Positions 1 to 14,402 of a stretch of DNA of 64,000 bases are shown here, piece by piece (the first letter of the stretch is position 1; the number at the start of each line of letters is the position of its first letter). Position numbers and translations under genes: made by a program. The notes beneath the pieces were generated by a model, which did no database searches, was not told where the DNA came from, and saw nothing but the letters and a program-made list of their open reading frames with translations. Source of the DNA: Atrichornis clamosus (Eukaryota > Chordata > Aves > Passeriformes > Menuridae); the NCBI GenBank assembly GCA_013400975.1, contig WBMZ01010822.1, forward strand, positions 124,001 through 188,000, in the 5' to 3' direction.

Positions 1-2760
1 AGACACCTTGGAATTACATATGTAATTTATATTGAAGTACTGAGCAATGAGTGTTCTCACTCTGGGCTTTTAGATTCTGTACGTTCAGCAAGTTACTCTT
101 GTACATATCAAATATGCAGACAGTTCTTTTAAAACTCCAACAATAGCTTCGTTTGGCTGATTTGGTAAGAGATTCATTGGAAATCAACAGACATTAAGAG
201 AAGTCCTTTTTTAAAACACTGGTCTTGACAGAGTCAAAAACATGAAATATCAGTTTTGCTCCTTGTGTTCTAGCAAATAATATCCTTACCTAGAAAAGGA
301 ATTGAACTGCCTTAGACTAGAGAAACAGGCATTTTATCCTTGCAACAAGTTTCTACCCACATCTGGCAGAACTTCATGAATAATAACACAGATTTGCTTT
401 AAATTTCAAGCTACTGAGCTTGAATTATGTCACTCCTCCATTGCATTACAAGCTGCAGTGATAGCAACCTCACCTTAACACAATATGAGTAGGAAATATG
501 TTTCAGTCCTATCTATATTTGAAAAGATTTGTACAGGAATTTGGATACTTTATGTAGTTTCAGTTTGGAGTTTTTTTATACACTAAGGAAATAATTTCCC
601 TGAAACTGAAAATTAATGGACTGACAAAAGTCCCTGACGACATTTCAGGCATTATATGATGTGCCTTCTGTCCTGACTCCCTGTAAAGCTTGGTTGCAGT
701 ATCTTTGTCGTGCTTGTTTAGGTTCTTGGCTCATCTACCAAAGAGTTCAATATGCATTCCAGATAATGCCATTAGTGCTGCGGTTCTGGAGATGTGAAAC
801 TGGAGTGTGATTCTTCAAGGGACACCTACACTGCCAGTCTGGCTCTTTGTTTTGTTGCTAAGATCTATTCACCTCTCGGTATAGAGCCTAAATTACCCCC
901 AGGGTTCCCTCCTGAACAGCTCAATCTGTCTGGGAGTGTGGGCACAGCCGCCCACGGAGGCTCCCGGGTTTTTCCAGCAGTGCTGGACTCACCCAGTGCC
1001 TGCAGAATTTGGCTCCCACTGCCCTGGGTTTCCTCAGACGCTGTTGCAGCTGCTCCAGAGTTCTCACACACTCTCCTGCCTCACAGCTGGAGTGTTTAAC
1101 ACCCACGCAAAGAGCCACTCGAAACAAATACTTTTACACGCTACAATGTGGAACCTTCACAATTTTAGGCAATTTAACAAAATAAAAGAATAAAAAACTA
1201 ATTATCTTTTGCTGGGCCACAGGAATGACGTGGGGTACATACGGACACAGCCAAGTCTTCTTTGGAAACTAATAGCTATAGGCAAGGTGAGCAGAAGACC
1301 TTCCAAAACAGATGGTCCTGGCACAGTGGACTGGACAAACCAGGTCCCTTCAAAGAGCTGGATTCCTCTCTCTCGTATTTTCCTGTTTGAAAGAGAGAAA
1401 CCACCTCTGCTGCAGTCACACAGTTGGAGGACAGCACAGGCAAACCCTCTGACAATCTGAAGCTGCCACTTGACTCAATTTCACAGAGAAGCTGAGAGAA
1501 AATCAGTAATGTTATTTGATCAGGTTAGAAGAGACTTGAGACATGGTTTTAAAGTAGTTAGGGATTAAGTTAAGGAGGCACTGATGGTTTTGATATCTGG
1601 TGGGGAAAAGATTCCAAAGGAGGGCAAAGAGAATATCAGAGACAGATGGACAGAAAATGCCCGTAAGAGGGTGCTAAAGCAAATGAAGAGCATGAGGGAG
1701 AAATGCAGCTATTAGAAGGCTGAAGACAGATAGTAATTTCTGAATTTTGAACAGTCCACGAAGAAGAAAAACCTGAAGACTGTATAAGGGTTAATGACAT
1801 GGATAGAAAACCTGAAATGACGTTGTAGAAATCCAGTTGTCAGAGCCTCTAAAACTCACCATTATATTTCCATGAGAATACTGTTTGAAGTGAACAAGAG
1901 CACTCAAAGGAAAAAACTGACCTTGTGCTAGATGTAGAGTAATATATGAGAAGTATCTGTTGATAATTACAGTGTGTGACAATTATAAGAAATGTCATAG
2001 TTGTGAAATGAAATCAGTTAAAGTCAGTGGGACAGGGTTGGATCAGATTCAGGCCACAAAATTTTGAAATATTCTAGAAACCTAAGAAAAGCCAGCTTCT
2101 TTGAACTGTAACTTGCATCAAGAATTTTAATGTGAAAAATTTCTAAATGATTCCAAAAGTAAATGAAATGCTTTTCAAGTTACAAAAGAATTCAAGACAT
2201 TATTCTAGTCACATAAGACTGCAGAGTATGAGACTGGAATAAATTAGGTTGAATGAAAGAGAAGTTTAAAAATGGTCCAGATTCCTTGATATCCCAGAGA
2301 TTTGCCTTGTTCCCAGCAGCTATTCCCACAAGCTGAGATTGCAAGCCTGCTGTAAGGGATGACTGCTTACTGTCTCTGGACTAGCCAGAGATACACAAGC
2401 ACTCCTACTTGTAGTCTGCTTTCCAGTTACTGTTGCCCAGGTTTATGTAATGCAGCCTCACTTAGACACTCTTCTTCTCCAATAACTTTGGGGTGAAATC
2501 CAACTAGAATGGAAATTACTGTTGGAATCCAAGATTTATAGGAAAAAAAAAAAGGATTGGCAGTATGAACAATACTGTGGCAGGATGAGGAACTTTCCCT
2601 TTGGATTCCTACTCTATACTGTACTCATTAGTCAATACTCTCACCCTCTAACACTTCCCAGTTGCAGAGTTAGGACATATGTAGGAGTTCTGCCTTGAAA
2701 TTCTTGGTCTAAAATCCACAGAGTTATGTAGATATTCTAGAGTTATGAGTTCACCTTTTT
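1..2760. other. Unique AT-rich DNA, no gene seen
   Basis: No reading frame here resembles a known protein; the longest open stretch is about 100 codons, in a locally GC-richer patch at about 860-1090 that is open on both strands, as higher GC content alone would produce. A purine-rich stretch at about 1580-1790 shows no recognisable repeat family. A poly-A run sits at about 2543-2553 without a recognisable retrotransposed body in front of it. I see no RNA gene and no promoter that I can support. Confidence 0.6.
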
Positions 2761-2763
2761 CCC

Positions 2764-2798
2764 TTTTCTCTCTCTCCTTCTCTCTCTATCTCTCTCTG
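2764..2798. repeat. TC-rich microsatellite-like tract
   Basis: A pyrimidine tract made almost wholly of TC dinucleotides, interrupted by a few extra T and A bases. It is an imperfect simple repeat and could vary in length between individuals. Its boundaries were set by eye. Confidence 0.8.
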
Positions 2799-5538
2799 CC
2801 ATTCATTTCATGTACTGTTTCCTAGGAACACAGAATTTTCATTGCTCAGTTTCTGTACCCCTCTTTAATGCTAACATTATAGGCTCTACAAGCCTTGAGA
2901 GTTTCTACAGTAATTGGAGTTGGAAGAATGACTGCCTCATTTCCAATTGGCCTTTGTCAATTAAACTAGTTAGTACACTGTTTCCATATAACTTTTAACA
3001 GAAATTTGCATTTTCTGGATATCTTTTCTAGACATGCACAAATTAAGAATTTAGTCTAGTCTCCCCCAATAATTAGTGGGGGGAAAATATTTTTTCATAG
3101 TGATTTGTCCTATGTCTGTTGGATACTAGCTTAGTATGCAATGGGTCACCCCCAAAAAGCACTTTTCTCTTTTCAAGTGAGAATACTTACAGGGGCAGCT
3201 AAGCTAATTAAACTCTGGTGAGATGAGTATTCTTAGCATAAAGTTTATTACAGGAAATTATAAAAATGTAATACATATAAAAATGCTATCTCTACACATA
3301 CATAACCCTCTGTAAAATCCTTCTGCATTTATCTTTTCTGAATATTTACTTTGGACATTCTCTGGCATTACTCTAACAATAACAGAATGTCCAAAAACAT
3401 TTCTCCCCATACACTGGTAAACTAAACTGTCTGCATAAATATTCTCCTTTGCTTGTATAACATTACATCTGATGACAGAATAACTTTATCTTTTTGATTC
3501 ATCCATAATTTTGGTGAATCTTAGTGGCCTATTCTGGATGAGGAATACATTTCTTTTGTTGTGTTGCACAGCAAGACAAAGCAATCCATTGTCTGTAGAT
3601 TATGTGATTTTTAATGGAGCCCTAAGGATTTCTTATTTCCCTCTTAAAGTGGCCTGAAATAAACCAGACCAGACTTCTGCATAACTGAGGATTTTTCCCT
3701 TCTATAGTTAATAGATAAATGTCAAGATCTGATTGAATATTGGATTTCAATTCCAGTAATTCTGACATTAGACTAATTTCCTTTCTGCTTAAATTGCAAA
3801 AAGATTTCCTGCAAAATAAGCTTCTTGAAATGCTTAATTATCAGTTGAATGAAAATATATAAGTTGAAGGAAAGCTCTATCATAATGCTTTATTAAAAGC
3901 TGAAGAATTTAATAAGTTTTTGTGAAATATTTGCAGTCTGTCTAAAAAACAGTGCAAAACAATTTAGTTGGAGAACTTGCAGCTTTCCCCTCCCTTCAGG
4001 AATGAATTCCCCACTAATGTAAAGAGTTCCCCACATATGAGATATAAGACCCTCGTCTTCCTTGGTGTTCTTTCTAGTGCTTCTAATGAAATCCTTAGGC
4101 TTAGGATTCTTACACAGGCAAGAGTTGAAAAGATTTCCATCTCCATTTCATTTAAAGCTGTTAGGATATTTGCATGAAGTTATGAATTGCATTCTCTTCT
4201 TTGAGACTCTATAAAACTGGCCATACCACAGGATAGCAAGAGCTGACTCACTGCTCTAATTATAAATCTAAAGACTAATTAACCTTCCCTGATAAATTAA
4301 ATTCCAAAATAAAAAGAATAGACAGAAGCCTTCAAATGAAGTTTTAAAGCCCACTAGAATATAAAGTACCAAATATATTCTGGAGGCTGGTTTTGAATAT
4401 GACATTGATGAAGTTGTACTGTATTTGAAAATGGTACTTGCAACACTGGTTTGGGAAACAGGCATTCAGAGCTTCACAGTTGGGGCAAAAACTGTCACAA
4501 CTACAATGCAGTATTGTGAGGAGCCCTGTTAATTTATAACAAAACACTTTCCTGCAACATGGTTTCAGATCGAGATCGGTTTGAAAAATCAGAATGGATT
4601 AATCTTATTTTTATTTTATTGGAGGGAGAACCTCACAGAATATCTGATTCCTGTCAACTTTTTTTCTAAGTGAAACAAAACGGCCTTGTACAAATGACAA
4701 CAGGTTTGTGGACTGGGCAACAAAACTCTATTGCCTCACTGGAGCTGAATTGGCTTCATAAGTCCAAACAGCAATAGAATTTTCCATTTGTCAAGAAAAC
4801 AAATAGACTTGATCCTAAGTGGATGCACAGAAGGCCGTTTGTGACATATTTTTGTTTGTTTATACTCCAATAGAACCTTAATTTAAGATTTTAGTGTGTC
4901 TTTGAAGTAAGTTCATGAATAAATTAACAATGGGTTGAATGACTCCTTCATTGGTCTTCTCTCCAAGTTTTTATTTCCAGAGGTTAAGACTGAGCAAACA
5001 CCAGAGATGTAATGCCTTGCCTCTGAGCCACTGCCTCTGTCCCGTTACTGGATTACTTTGAGTGGATGTTCTGCATGGTTGCTCTTGATAATTTGTTATC
5101 AAATATACACAAAATATAATTTGTACAGGACTGGCAGACACTGTAGATTTCGCCCGTAAGGAACTCACGTGAGAAAAAAATCTAAGTAGTCTCACATTCA
5201 TGCTGCTAATCTGTGACCTTTTGTGAGTTCTTCAGGAGTCAGACATTGAGAGGAATGGATCAAATATTCAGTTGCTATTCTGAATCAATACAAAGCTTGT
5301 GTGTTATTGCTGATTCTAAGTATGTTAATGGCTACAAAGGGTCAGTTTCTGCTTCAATGATTTACCTCAAATTAGTGATTCTGCTTTCCCTGGATAATGA
5401 ATTTAAGTGAAATGTTGACATTTTTAGTAATAACACGGTTGCAATAGAATGGGCTGATGGTTTTTTTCTGAACTGCTGAGAGATCCTATTAAAAAAAATT
5501 ATATTTTCACAAGAAGTGTCAACATCAGATACTCTTTG
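2799..5538. other. Unique AT-rich DNA, no gene seen
   Basis: Open frames are all about 60 to 80 codons and overlap on both strands without codon structure or known motifs. Octamer-type motifs (ATTTGCAT) occur at 3004-3011 and 4168-4175. No repeat family, RNA gene or promoter is recognised. Confidence 0.55.
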
Positions 5539-5562
5539 GGTGTTTTAAGCGGTGTTTTAAAC
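5539..5562 (+). repeat. 12-bp tandem duplication
   Basis: Two adjacent copies of a 12-base unit (GGTGTTTTAAGC, then GGTGTTTTAAAC) differ at one base. It is a small local duplication with no visible function. Confidence 0.8.
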
Positions 5563-8500
5563 GAACCTGGACAACCAAATGTCTGCTACTGGGTACTGCT
5601 TAGGACCTTACACAGCTGTAGCCATTGCCCTGTGAGAGGCTGTCACTGGATGCTCCTCAGCTGTGGTCAGGACTTCAGGAGTCTCATCCTGGAACTCGTT
5701 GGTTACTTCAGCTTCTGTATTAGTCTGCTGTGCTGCTCAGTATCTCTGAAAGTCAAGTTAATAATAAAAATAGATAATTTTTAATATAGGAATAATTATT
5801 ATTGATAATATTATTGCTTAAGAACTGACTCATCTGTAGCTTCAGCATGTCATTAAGCCTGGCTGAGTTAATTAAGTTATTATCCTTAATACTGAAAAAA
5901 AATTCATGCTTAGCTTCTTTTGATTCCTTTATTATTAATTATTGCTTTAAAATGGTTTTTGAAGAATAGAAAAGGACACAAAAATTCTGATATGGAATAT
6001 CAATGCATTAATAAGTCCATAATTAATAAATTTATGTAGATTGAAAGGTATGACTGAAATAATGTCTATTTAAAGTGGAAATCCCAATTAAAATAGAGAT
6101 GCCAATGTACATTATTTTGGTGAATTTATTCTTTTCTATAACACTTGATGTTTCTAAGTTTTATATTAATGCCATATAGATGGAGCAAAAAAACATCCTT
6201 TCTGAAACGATCATAATTTAAACAGACATTCTTACCCCCCAAACTGAAAATTTTATCGATAATGTGACAAAACGTCATCTTAACCATGCAATATGTGTTA
6301 GATCTGGTTCATCACCCTCTGCATTTTATGGGATAAATTCTCATTTGGTAAATTGAGGTTTCTCTTTGATTTAGCAGTCATGCTGATTTACGTCTGCAGA
6401 ATCCAGTTTGGTGTTTACTGCAGAATTCTTTAGCTACAGGAAGTGCCATGTGCCTGTCTGGAGAGCTGGTGACCACATTAGTGCTAGGCTGCCTGCAGTC
6501 CAATTCTTTGGTGCCCTGTACTCTCCTGCTCCCAGATGCCACTGCACAGTCCAGTTGTTCGGTGCACCAGGGATGCAACAATTGTGGAGCCAGCACTAGA
6601 GTCCTTGAGAGGTCCACGAGAATATGAGAAGTCTGCATTTCTTGAAACTTCTCACAAGTACCATGTTTCAGACAGTGTGCCTGAAAAAACAAAAAAGGGA
6701 GAGTCAAAGTTCCTCAAACCCATAAAAAGTTAGGCCAGATTTTCAAGACAACTCTGCATTTTGTTTTCAGCTTCTTAGCAGCCCAGAGAAGTTTCTATGT
6801 AGATATCAGATATGGAACATTAATTGAGACCCAGCACCTCCCAGCTAGACAGCCTGGAGCAGCTCTGCCCCACAACATGTTTAATTCTATTGAACATTTT
6901 TTTTCCGGTGTTATATTCCAAGCATTTTTGGGAATATAAGCTACAGAACTTCCAAAAGCAGATAGTCTGCTTTGAGCTGAACACAGAGCAGCTGCCTGGC
7001 TCAGGGGACAGTGCAGTGGAGAGGTAAAGAGTACATTACAAGCAAATAGTGGTATACAAATAGTGAGCCAAAGTAACACAGTTGATACCAGTAACTTGAT
7101 ATTTATGTTGCATGGACACAATGTGACTGATTGGTTGCTTCTGATAATGAAGTGAAAATACAAATCCTTATGCCATGTCTCTTCATTTATTGTGAAAGAC
7201 AAACATGTCCTTGGCTTTAACCTTACACTGTCATATCTAAAGGCTTCATTTAGGAAAGCTGTTGGGAAGGATATAGAGCAAGTCTGTGAAGAACAGTACT
7301 TAAATGTAAGTCTTTCCTTGATCTTTAGGTTTATATGAAAAATGGAAAAAAATTCTTCTGTTTCCTATCTTGTGAGTCACTTACTTAATTTTAAAAGATA
7401 GATATTTACTAGAGAATTACAGTGGTTCTTCCAGGCTGAAAATCTTTTGCATTGGGTTTCACACACCTGAATTGTACCAGAGGAAAGCAGACAGGGAGAA
7501 TTCAAGCAGGTGACTCCAATGAAATATTAATCCCTTCTAACTAAGTGGGAGGGTAGTGGGCTCTTTAAAAGGCAAAAAACACAACCAAAAACATTCTATT
7601 GACTTTAGAGTGTTCAGAAGGAACAGGAGTGAGGGAAACTAAAAAAACATGCTGAAGGGGAATTTGTATTAAAAAGCAAAAGCTCTATTAGTAAGGAACT
7701 GTGAGAAAGATTAATGTCACAGAGGAGAAAGTATTCCTTAACAAGAGCTATATGTAGTCTAATGTTTGTCTTCCTGGAAGATACTTCACCTGCTGGAGAG
7801 GTAAGGCAACTCAAGCAAAGTTTTTTCAGAAATTTTGGTATGGACTATAAAAAACTACTTTTTTTCCCCTGGCTTCTGTTTAAAAGCAGTGTTCAGAGCA
7901 TCTTTATTACTCTAACTTGTAGGTTGGTACCAGATGCCTGTAAATGTGGAGAAAAAGTTGTTGAAAGAGTTGTGTTCTGGGAAAGATATCTTCTTGAGTA
8001 TGGTTAAAAAAACAATTTATAGATTTTCTGAAGTGTTTGTTCAAAGTTGCAAGTGGTGAAGGCTGAATGGTAGTAAAACTTTAGCTCATCAAACTAGCTT
8101 ACTTTACACTATTTTCTGGCTTCTTTTCCATTGTATGGCATCTGTTCTTGATGATGTTCTTCATTCCTTGCTAGCAGATAAGGAGTTAACAATTGGTAGA
8201 AGCTATAAATTATCCCACGGGTGGAATGGTGGTTTATTTCTCTTGAAGGAAACGTAATTGTTTGTAAAACTTACTGCAATAGCAAGAGATGTTGCAGGGA
8301 GAATTCTTATTTGGCTAAGTAGAGAGCATAGGATCATACTAGTTGAAAAAAACCCCAACGTAACAAAAACAAACATTCCTCGAAATACAAGCTAAGTTTG
8401 ATTGCCTTTGGTAAAGCTTGGCTTGGGCCAGTCTGCACTGAATATGGAAAATAATACCTGAGCACTGAAAAGTGTGTTAATGTGTACATTTACTGCCAAG

Positions 8501-11500
8501 GTTGTGCAGCAGTTTATTCCCCTCTGGATGCTCTAAGCTGTGACTGGTGGTGGCCAGAGCGTGCTGTGTTTCAATAAGCTCTGCTTGCAACCTGTTCAGT
8601 GATGGCTTCCCATTCATCCAGAGGATTATAGGATTATGAAGATGATAACTTCTCTGTAACAGCCTTCACTCAGCAGAGCTGAGGAAAGACTGAAATGTTG
8701 CTTCCTAAAAGGGATAGAATTTTGGTCAACATGTATGGGTTTTTTGCATCAAGTTGTAATTGATGGGAGATAATAAAATTTGACAGGTTAAAAAAAAATT
8801 TCTATATGTGAGACCCATTTTTAAATAACAAAATTAAAGAGTTGGGGACAGGGGACTCAAAACTTCACCCTGAAAGGTACGGAACTTTTCCACTTTATAC
8901 CCAGAAACAAATATTAATTTCTTTGGAAATTAACACAATTGGGAAAAAACCTGCTATAAATTGAAAAAGGAGTAAATCTTAACTGAGTCCAAGGATATCA
9001 TCATCTGCAGCTTGGTATAAAGTTGTACAGTTCTATTGCACCTTAAATGTTTTCATTTTCTGTCATTGATTTATATAGCTTAAAATAGCTCTTAAACTTA
9101 CAATATGTAAACATACAGGTACCTATTTGAAATATTCAAAATTAATAGTAATGCGCATAACAGCCCTTACTATCTGTGTGTAGAAGATGTGAGGATTCAG
9201 CAATATAATGCTGCACTGAAAAAAAGGTATAAATGAGTGTTGTCTCTTCAGCAGCTTCTTTGCAAAGGGCTCAGGATGATGTTAAGGTCAGAAACCACCA
9301 CGAAAACATTGCTTTGTCTTTTGATTACTCCATCTAACTTTTGTTATTGTCATATCTCCTTTATTATAAAGAATTTTTACTTTTTTTCCTGTAATCTGGG
9401 TGGTTCAGAAGCTGTTGGGTTGATGTAATGCTGAAATGTAACTTACTGCCTCAAACCAATCATCCAAACCACCAGAGAAATCTTAACTGTTTATTTCATG
9501 TGCCTATGCTAAGGGATCATAGCTTAGAATTTTCTAGCTCTTATCCTTCTTGGAAGTTCTAGCAATTATGAAAAGTGGTCTGAGTAAATTTCATATAGTA
9601 TGTAAATCTATACCCAGAATGTACCGTATAATTGGCAAATGTCTTGCAGATGGTTGTTTTATTTTAAAGGGGGGTGTGGTGAGAAGAGAGAGATCATGGT
9701 TTTAAATATGCACTTAAATATTTAACAGTCAATATTATAATTTAATACCACAGGGTTGAATCTGCAAAACTTAACAGGAGAAATTTCTTGGTCATACCAT
9801 GATTGCTTTCACCATCCCCTCTGCACACAAAATTGTTTGCTGCAGAGTTTGTTATTATTTCTTCTTTTCAGGCTGATAACCTGACTGCTGTTTTATACTA
9901 ATTTTGTCATTTTTTATTTCTGTCTTTATGGTCTAAAGTTTATTCAACCAATGAAGTTGGTTTTGCTACATCACTGGTGCACCTGCATGTCTCCTGTTAA
10001 TGGTCTGGTTTTATAACACCTTTGCTCTTTGCTAGTATTGGAGGGCACTTCTGCATGTGTTCTTTAAAACTAATCGAAAAAGAGCGAGAGCAGAGGCAAA
10101 AGTATAATCTCACCCTCAGCAGTATGAAGTGGAAAGGCAATGCAGGTGTTCATGTCCCCTTACATTGTTTTACTTCTGGCATCATTTGCAAGTGGCGTCT
10201 TTTGAAGTTCTGCCTTAACTGTAAATGTTGGCACCAGTTTCTTCCTAACTAAAATTGGATAATTTTGTTTTCTCTCTTAATGTTACTAATTGTTATTATG
10301 GGCAGATAATGGTGGATTGTGGTTCAGAATATTATTTTTTTTCCTTATAGAGAATTTTCATTTATGTCACTCATTTGTAATTATTCCTATTGTGCTCCAA
10401 AAATTTGCATGAAATGCAGCCTAAATAAAAGTAATGTTTATTCAACCACTTGCAAGGCATTGCTCTTCCCTAGGAGCTGGAGCATCTTCTCTAGTTACAG
10501 TAGCTACCCAAATGTGAACTCAAGTGGATTAAAATTCTTGCAAAGTCCTGGCTACAGTGTGGAACAGTAAGTGACAAAATTATGGCAGTCAGTGGGAACT
10601 GATAGCTTCATACAGCACACACTGCTTAAATAAATCTTTGGCAGCATTCTGTGTTTTCTCAAATATGCTTGGCACTTTACTGCCTCTGATACACTCATGT
10701 CTTGAGAGTGGCAGCTGGAAGAAAATGGAGACCAAATCTCATGCTATACTGTTGAAAGGCATGAACTTGAACTGCAAAACTGAAAAACACAGGATATTCC
10801 CGTAGCACTAAAGTAGTTCAACAATTGATTTGGCATTAGAACTGATTGAGAGAAATATTTCTATTGTCGGATATTCTGAACTAAAAGGTAGAAGACTCAC
10901 AGCAAGAACCATCTTAGCATAGGATCAAGGCTCTGCAAAAACTCTTCAGCTCTCCCAGGGCGTATGGAAGGCAGTTATGGGATACATCCTTTTCCTTCTC
11001 TGGTAGCACTCTCACTAAATCATCATCTATATATTAATGTATAGTTCAGATTGCTAGAAGAGAATATTGTATTTGATTCTAATAGCTTTAGTTCAAAAGA
11101 TTTGTCCATCAGACAGATGATGGTCTGGGCATTTTCTACTGAGAACTTGAATGGAAAGATGTTATGGCCCCAGGCTTAATATCTGTTCCCTGGGATGTAG
11201 GGGACCCTGGCAGTATTTAGCTTTAGCTAACCTACTGCTCCAGCAGGTTTTTCAGAGGAATTCTACATGACTTTGTTTTAATATTAAAATGATAAATATT
11301 TTGCCTTAAGTTAAAAGATATTTGCATTATATCTTATGCACTTATGTCAATGAAACAAATTTTTTGTAGGCCTCTGGTATTTTTCTTCCAAACAAGAAAA
11401 TGCTTTCATGGGTATCTGAATAACAGTTTAAATAAAATGAAACATGTTTGGCTTACTCTATAACACTTTATTCACCATGACAACCAGTACATTTCTGTTT

Positions 11501-11558
11501 TATTGCACCAGACCTTTTTTAACCTCTATTCATCATAAAATTGTTCAAAAATGAGTTT
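5563..11558. other. Unique AT-rich DNA, no gene seen
   Basis: The largest open frame is a minus-strand stretch of 135 codons (6795-7202), with a 109-codon one at 6378-6707; neither has a recognisable domain or exon-like splice borders that I can support. AT-rich runs such as 5790-5815 are simple sequence. The string at 5805-5818 resembles the start of miR-137 but lacks a hairpin. ATTTGCAT octamers occur at 10403 and 11320. No repeat family is recognised. Confidence 0.55.
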
Positions 11559-11590
11559 GTATATATATCTAATATATATATACATACACA
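11559..11590. repeat. TA/CA microsatellite-like tract
   Basis: An alternating TATATA tract broken by a short CTAA interruption, passing into ACATACACAC. It is an imperfect dinucleotide repeat, with borders set by eye. Confidence 0.75.
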
Positions 11591-14402
11591 CTGAAGGTTT
11601 TTTTTAATATTCTTTAGTAACAAAGTACATTCTTGTGGGCATCCAGATATGTAAGCCCAAACCAGTACACACTTAGAGCAAGCTTTACAGGATGCTTGTC
11701 TAATGAAATGGAAGGTTATTAAGATTCAAGGAAAGTTAGAGAAACTTACCAGCTGACCTGTAGAGACGTGGAAATTAGCTTGTCAAAACCTGTTGTGAGA
11801 CTTGGCATTTAAATAACTTCAGTGAAATAACTTCAGTGCCTCCTGTCAGGTGTTAGAGGAAAGCTACTTCTTGAAAGGTGAGTGCAAAGGCACTGAGACT
11901 TGGAGCACAGCATGGCATGCCAATGTGATTTGTTTGGTTACAGAAATGAGAACTAGTCCTTCTCCTGAATGAATTACCTGCCTTTTTCTGGATTGAAACC
12001 TACTGGTAAAGATTAATCATTTAACACTGAAAACATATATCAGGTGAATATCTACCCTACGGAGGCTTATCAAAAACAGTTAAGCTATGTCTCATAAGTC
12101 CTAAGTATCTACAATATTGATGCAATATCAAAAACAGTGTTGTGAGATGATTTTATATATGCTTTGAAGGCATATATAGTAGGATTTTTTTTCTGAAACC
12201 TGGTTGATATTTTTCCTTTCTTAAGTGGCTTGTCTGCTAATTAAATTAGTTTAATGGTTAGCTAGCACTCATGTTTCTTGTTAGATAAAAAGATGTAAAA
12301 CTTCCTTCAAATAACAGAGAAAACAACTGCTTTTGCCAAAAGAAGTAAATGCTCACCTTCTCTTTAGGGGCTAATGCTGAGCACAAAATGTCTTTTCCAC
12401 ATGAGAAATCACAATAGTGCAGAGGGACACCAGTCCTTTAGAACCCAGCTGGAACATTAGGAGAGAGGGTTATTTACTTATGATCCCAGGGTCAGTAATA
12501 AATGTGTGTCTTAGCAAAATCTTCATGGCTGTAAAGTGGCCATAGATCCTGGCAGTGCTCATTTCCCAAGTACCTTAACTAGCAAAACAATTCGAAATAA
12601 GACACCTTTCTGTTGGAGACTGCTAGCACTTTGGCCTAAATTAGTGGGATTTTAATAAGTATGTATCCTCAGGTGACACTCTTATGTAATGTGATTTTTA
12701 ATGCACTGGAGTTGAAGTCTTACAATTTCTTGATATTTCGTTCCTATTGCTTCTCTCAGGAAGTAACATATTTTCCTGCCAGTGAGCTTTTCTCTATATA
12801 TAGACTGCATTTTCTTTGACATAAACGAATGCTGCTGTTTCTAGTTATGCATTGTGTACCACATTAAGTAATCCATTCCCACTTGGAAGTTAACAGCCTA
12901 AAGATATGTTATGCCTGATATATAATTCATTCTTAGTCATCACTTACCCAAATAAGTAGCTTGTGGTGTTTTTCTGTTTTCCTTTTTTCAAATCCTTTAT
13001 TCCTCTGAAAAAAATGTTGTTTTTTATTTTCCAGCTTACTTAATTTTATTTTTCCTCTAAACTTCCTCTAGTTTTACTGTGTCTTTCTTTTCATATATTG
13101 CCAAAAGTAATTGAAATGTCTTCCAGAGTTATTTTGGAGACTATTCTTTGATTTGTGATAGGCAATGTGAAATAATCTTTTTCCCTTTGTTTGGAGGCAT
13201 ATTACATGGCACACAGATGCTAAATTTGCTGTCTGTCATTACTTGTAGACTTTGATCTTGCAATATGTCTGCTTTTACTGAATATAGACACTGAAAATTA
13301 TTTCCCTTTCAGGGTTATTAAGTTACATTTTTCTGTAGTGACTCTCACTTATGTATTTCTTTACTTTAGAGGCATCATTGCAGCTCCATACAAAGGCATA
13401 AAGCCAGATATTTTTTTGAATGGTCAATATGTTTATCCTTCCTTTAGGATACTTGAAGTTTAAGGTGGAAGCTGAGTTATTGTTTTGGCTTTACCTGCGG
13501 GGAAACTGAAGATGCAATTCAATGATATGAAAATTAGCAGAGTGTTTTTGTTTGGGTTTTATTCACAGATTATCTAATTTTTTTTTCCCAGCATATGAAA
13601 TTCCAAAATATTCCTTTTATTTCAGATACTACAGATTTCCCTTCAAAAATATTTTAGAAGTTCCCATTTTTTGATTTAATAAATAACTAATATCAAGGAT
13701 GATTATTTACTCTGTAAAGTGGGTTTTTTTTGAATCTTAATGTGAAAACTGCAAAGACAAAAGATACCATGAGCTGAGGTGTATTTGACTTTAAAACAAT
13801 GAGATTTCTTTACACAGTATATGAAAACAATAATGATTCTAAAAATCTATTAAAATATTGAGACATTAACACTGAACGGCAGTGGCTCTGGTTGGCAAAA
13901 CACTGACACCATGCATTTGATATTTTGTACCCTACAGCTATTTCCCTCTTCCACATGTCTCAGCAATGTTATTATTACTAATGTTAGGAAGAATGAGATG
14001 CATATGAGGATTCAAAAGTTCTTTTGTGTTAGCAATTTACATTACAAGAAATCATTTGAGACTTACTGAAAGGATTATTTTGTATCAGATTGGATCAGTT
14101 ATGTATATTACCACAACCAGTAAAAAACAATCATTACATTTACACCTTTATAAACTGGGTGCTTTAAGTGAGGCAGTTACCTTGGTTCACTCACGGTTTT
14201 TTCCAGGACTTTCTTCACTGATTGTTCATTATTAAGTGCACTAAATAAGTGAGCAATTGTGTGATCTCCGGTCAATAAACATTACTAATTTAAGTTCATG
14301 AAGAGTCACAGATCTTCAGCTGATGAGGTGCAGCTGTGTGAAGGGTCAAAAGTTTCTAATTGTCTGGTGAAATTTTTCTGGAACTGGACCTCTGAAGGAA
14401 GT
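11591..14402. other. Unique AT-rich DNA, no gene seen
   Basis: Apart from the tandem duplication listed separately, I see only AT-rich unique sequence with frequent stop codons in every frame. There is no splice-bounded exon, RNA gene or repeat family that I can identify. Confidence 0.55.
11811..11838 (+). repeat. Perfect 14-bp tandem duplication
   Basis: The 14-base unit AAATAACTTCAGTG occurs twice in a row with no mismatch. Perfect identity suggests a fairly recent slippage or duplication event, although the unit is too short to date it. Confidence 0.85.

Noticed and set aside
5805..5818. TTATTGCTTAAGAA, identical to the first 14 bases of mature miR-137
   Set aside because: The match ends there, and the flanks cannot fold into a precursor hairpin; the upstream DNA is an AT simple repeat. 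Chance is more likely.
6795..7202. 135-codon minus-strand frame
   Set aside because: No domain, no splice context and no start or promoter evidence. The cysteine- and leucine-rich translation matches nothing I know.
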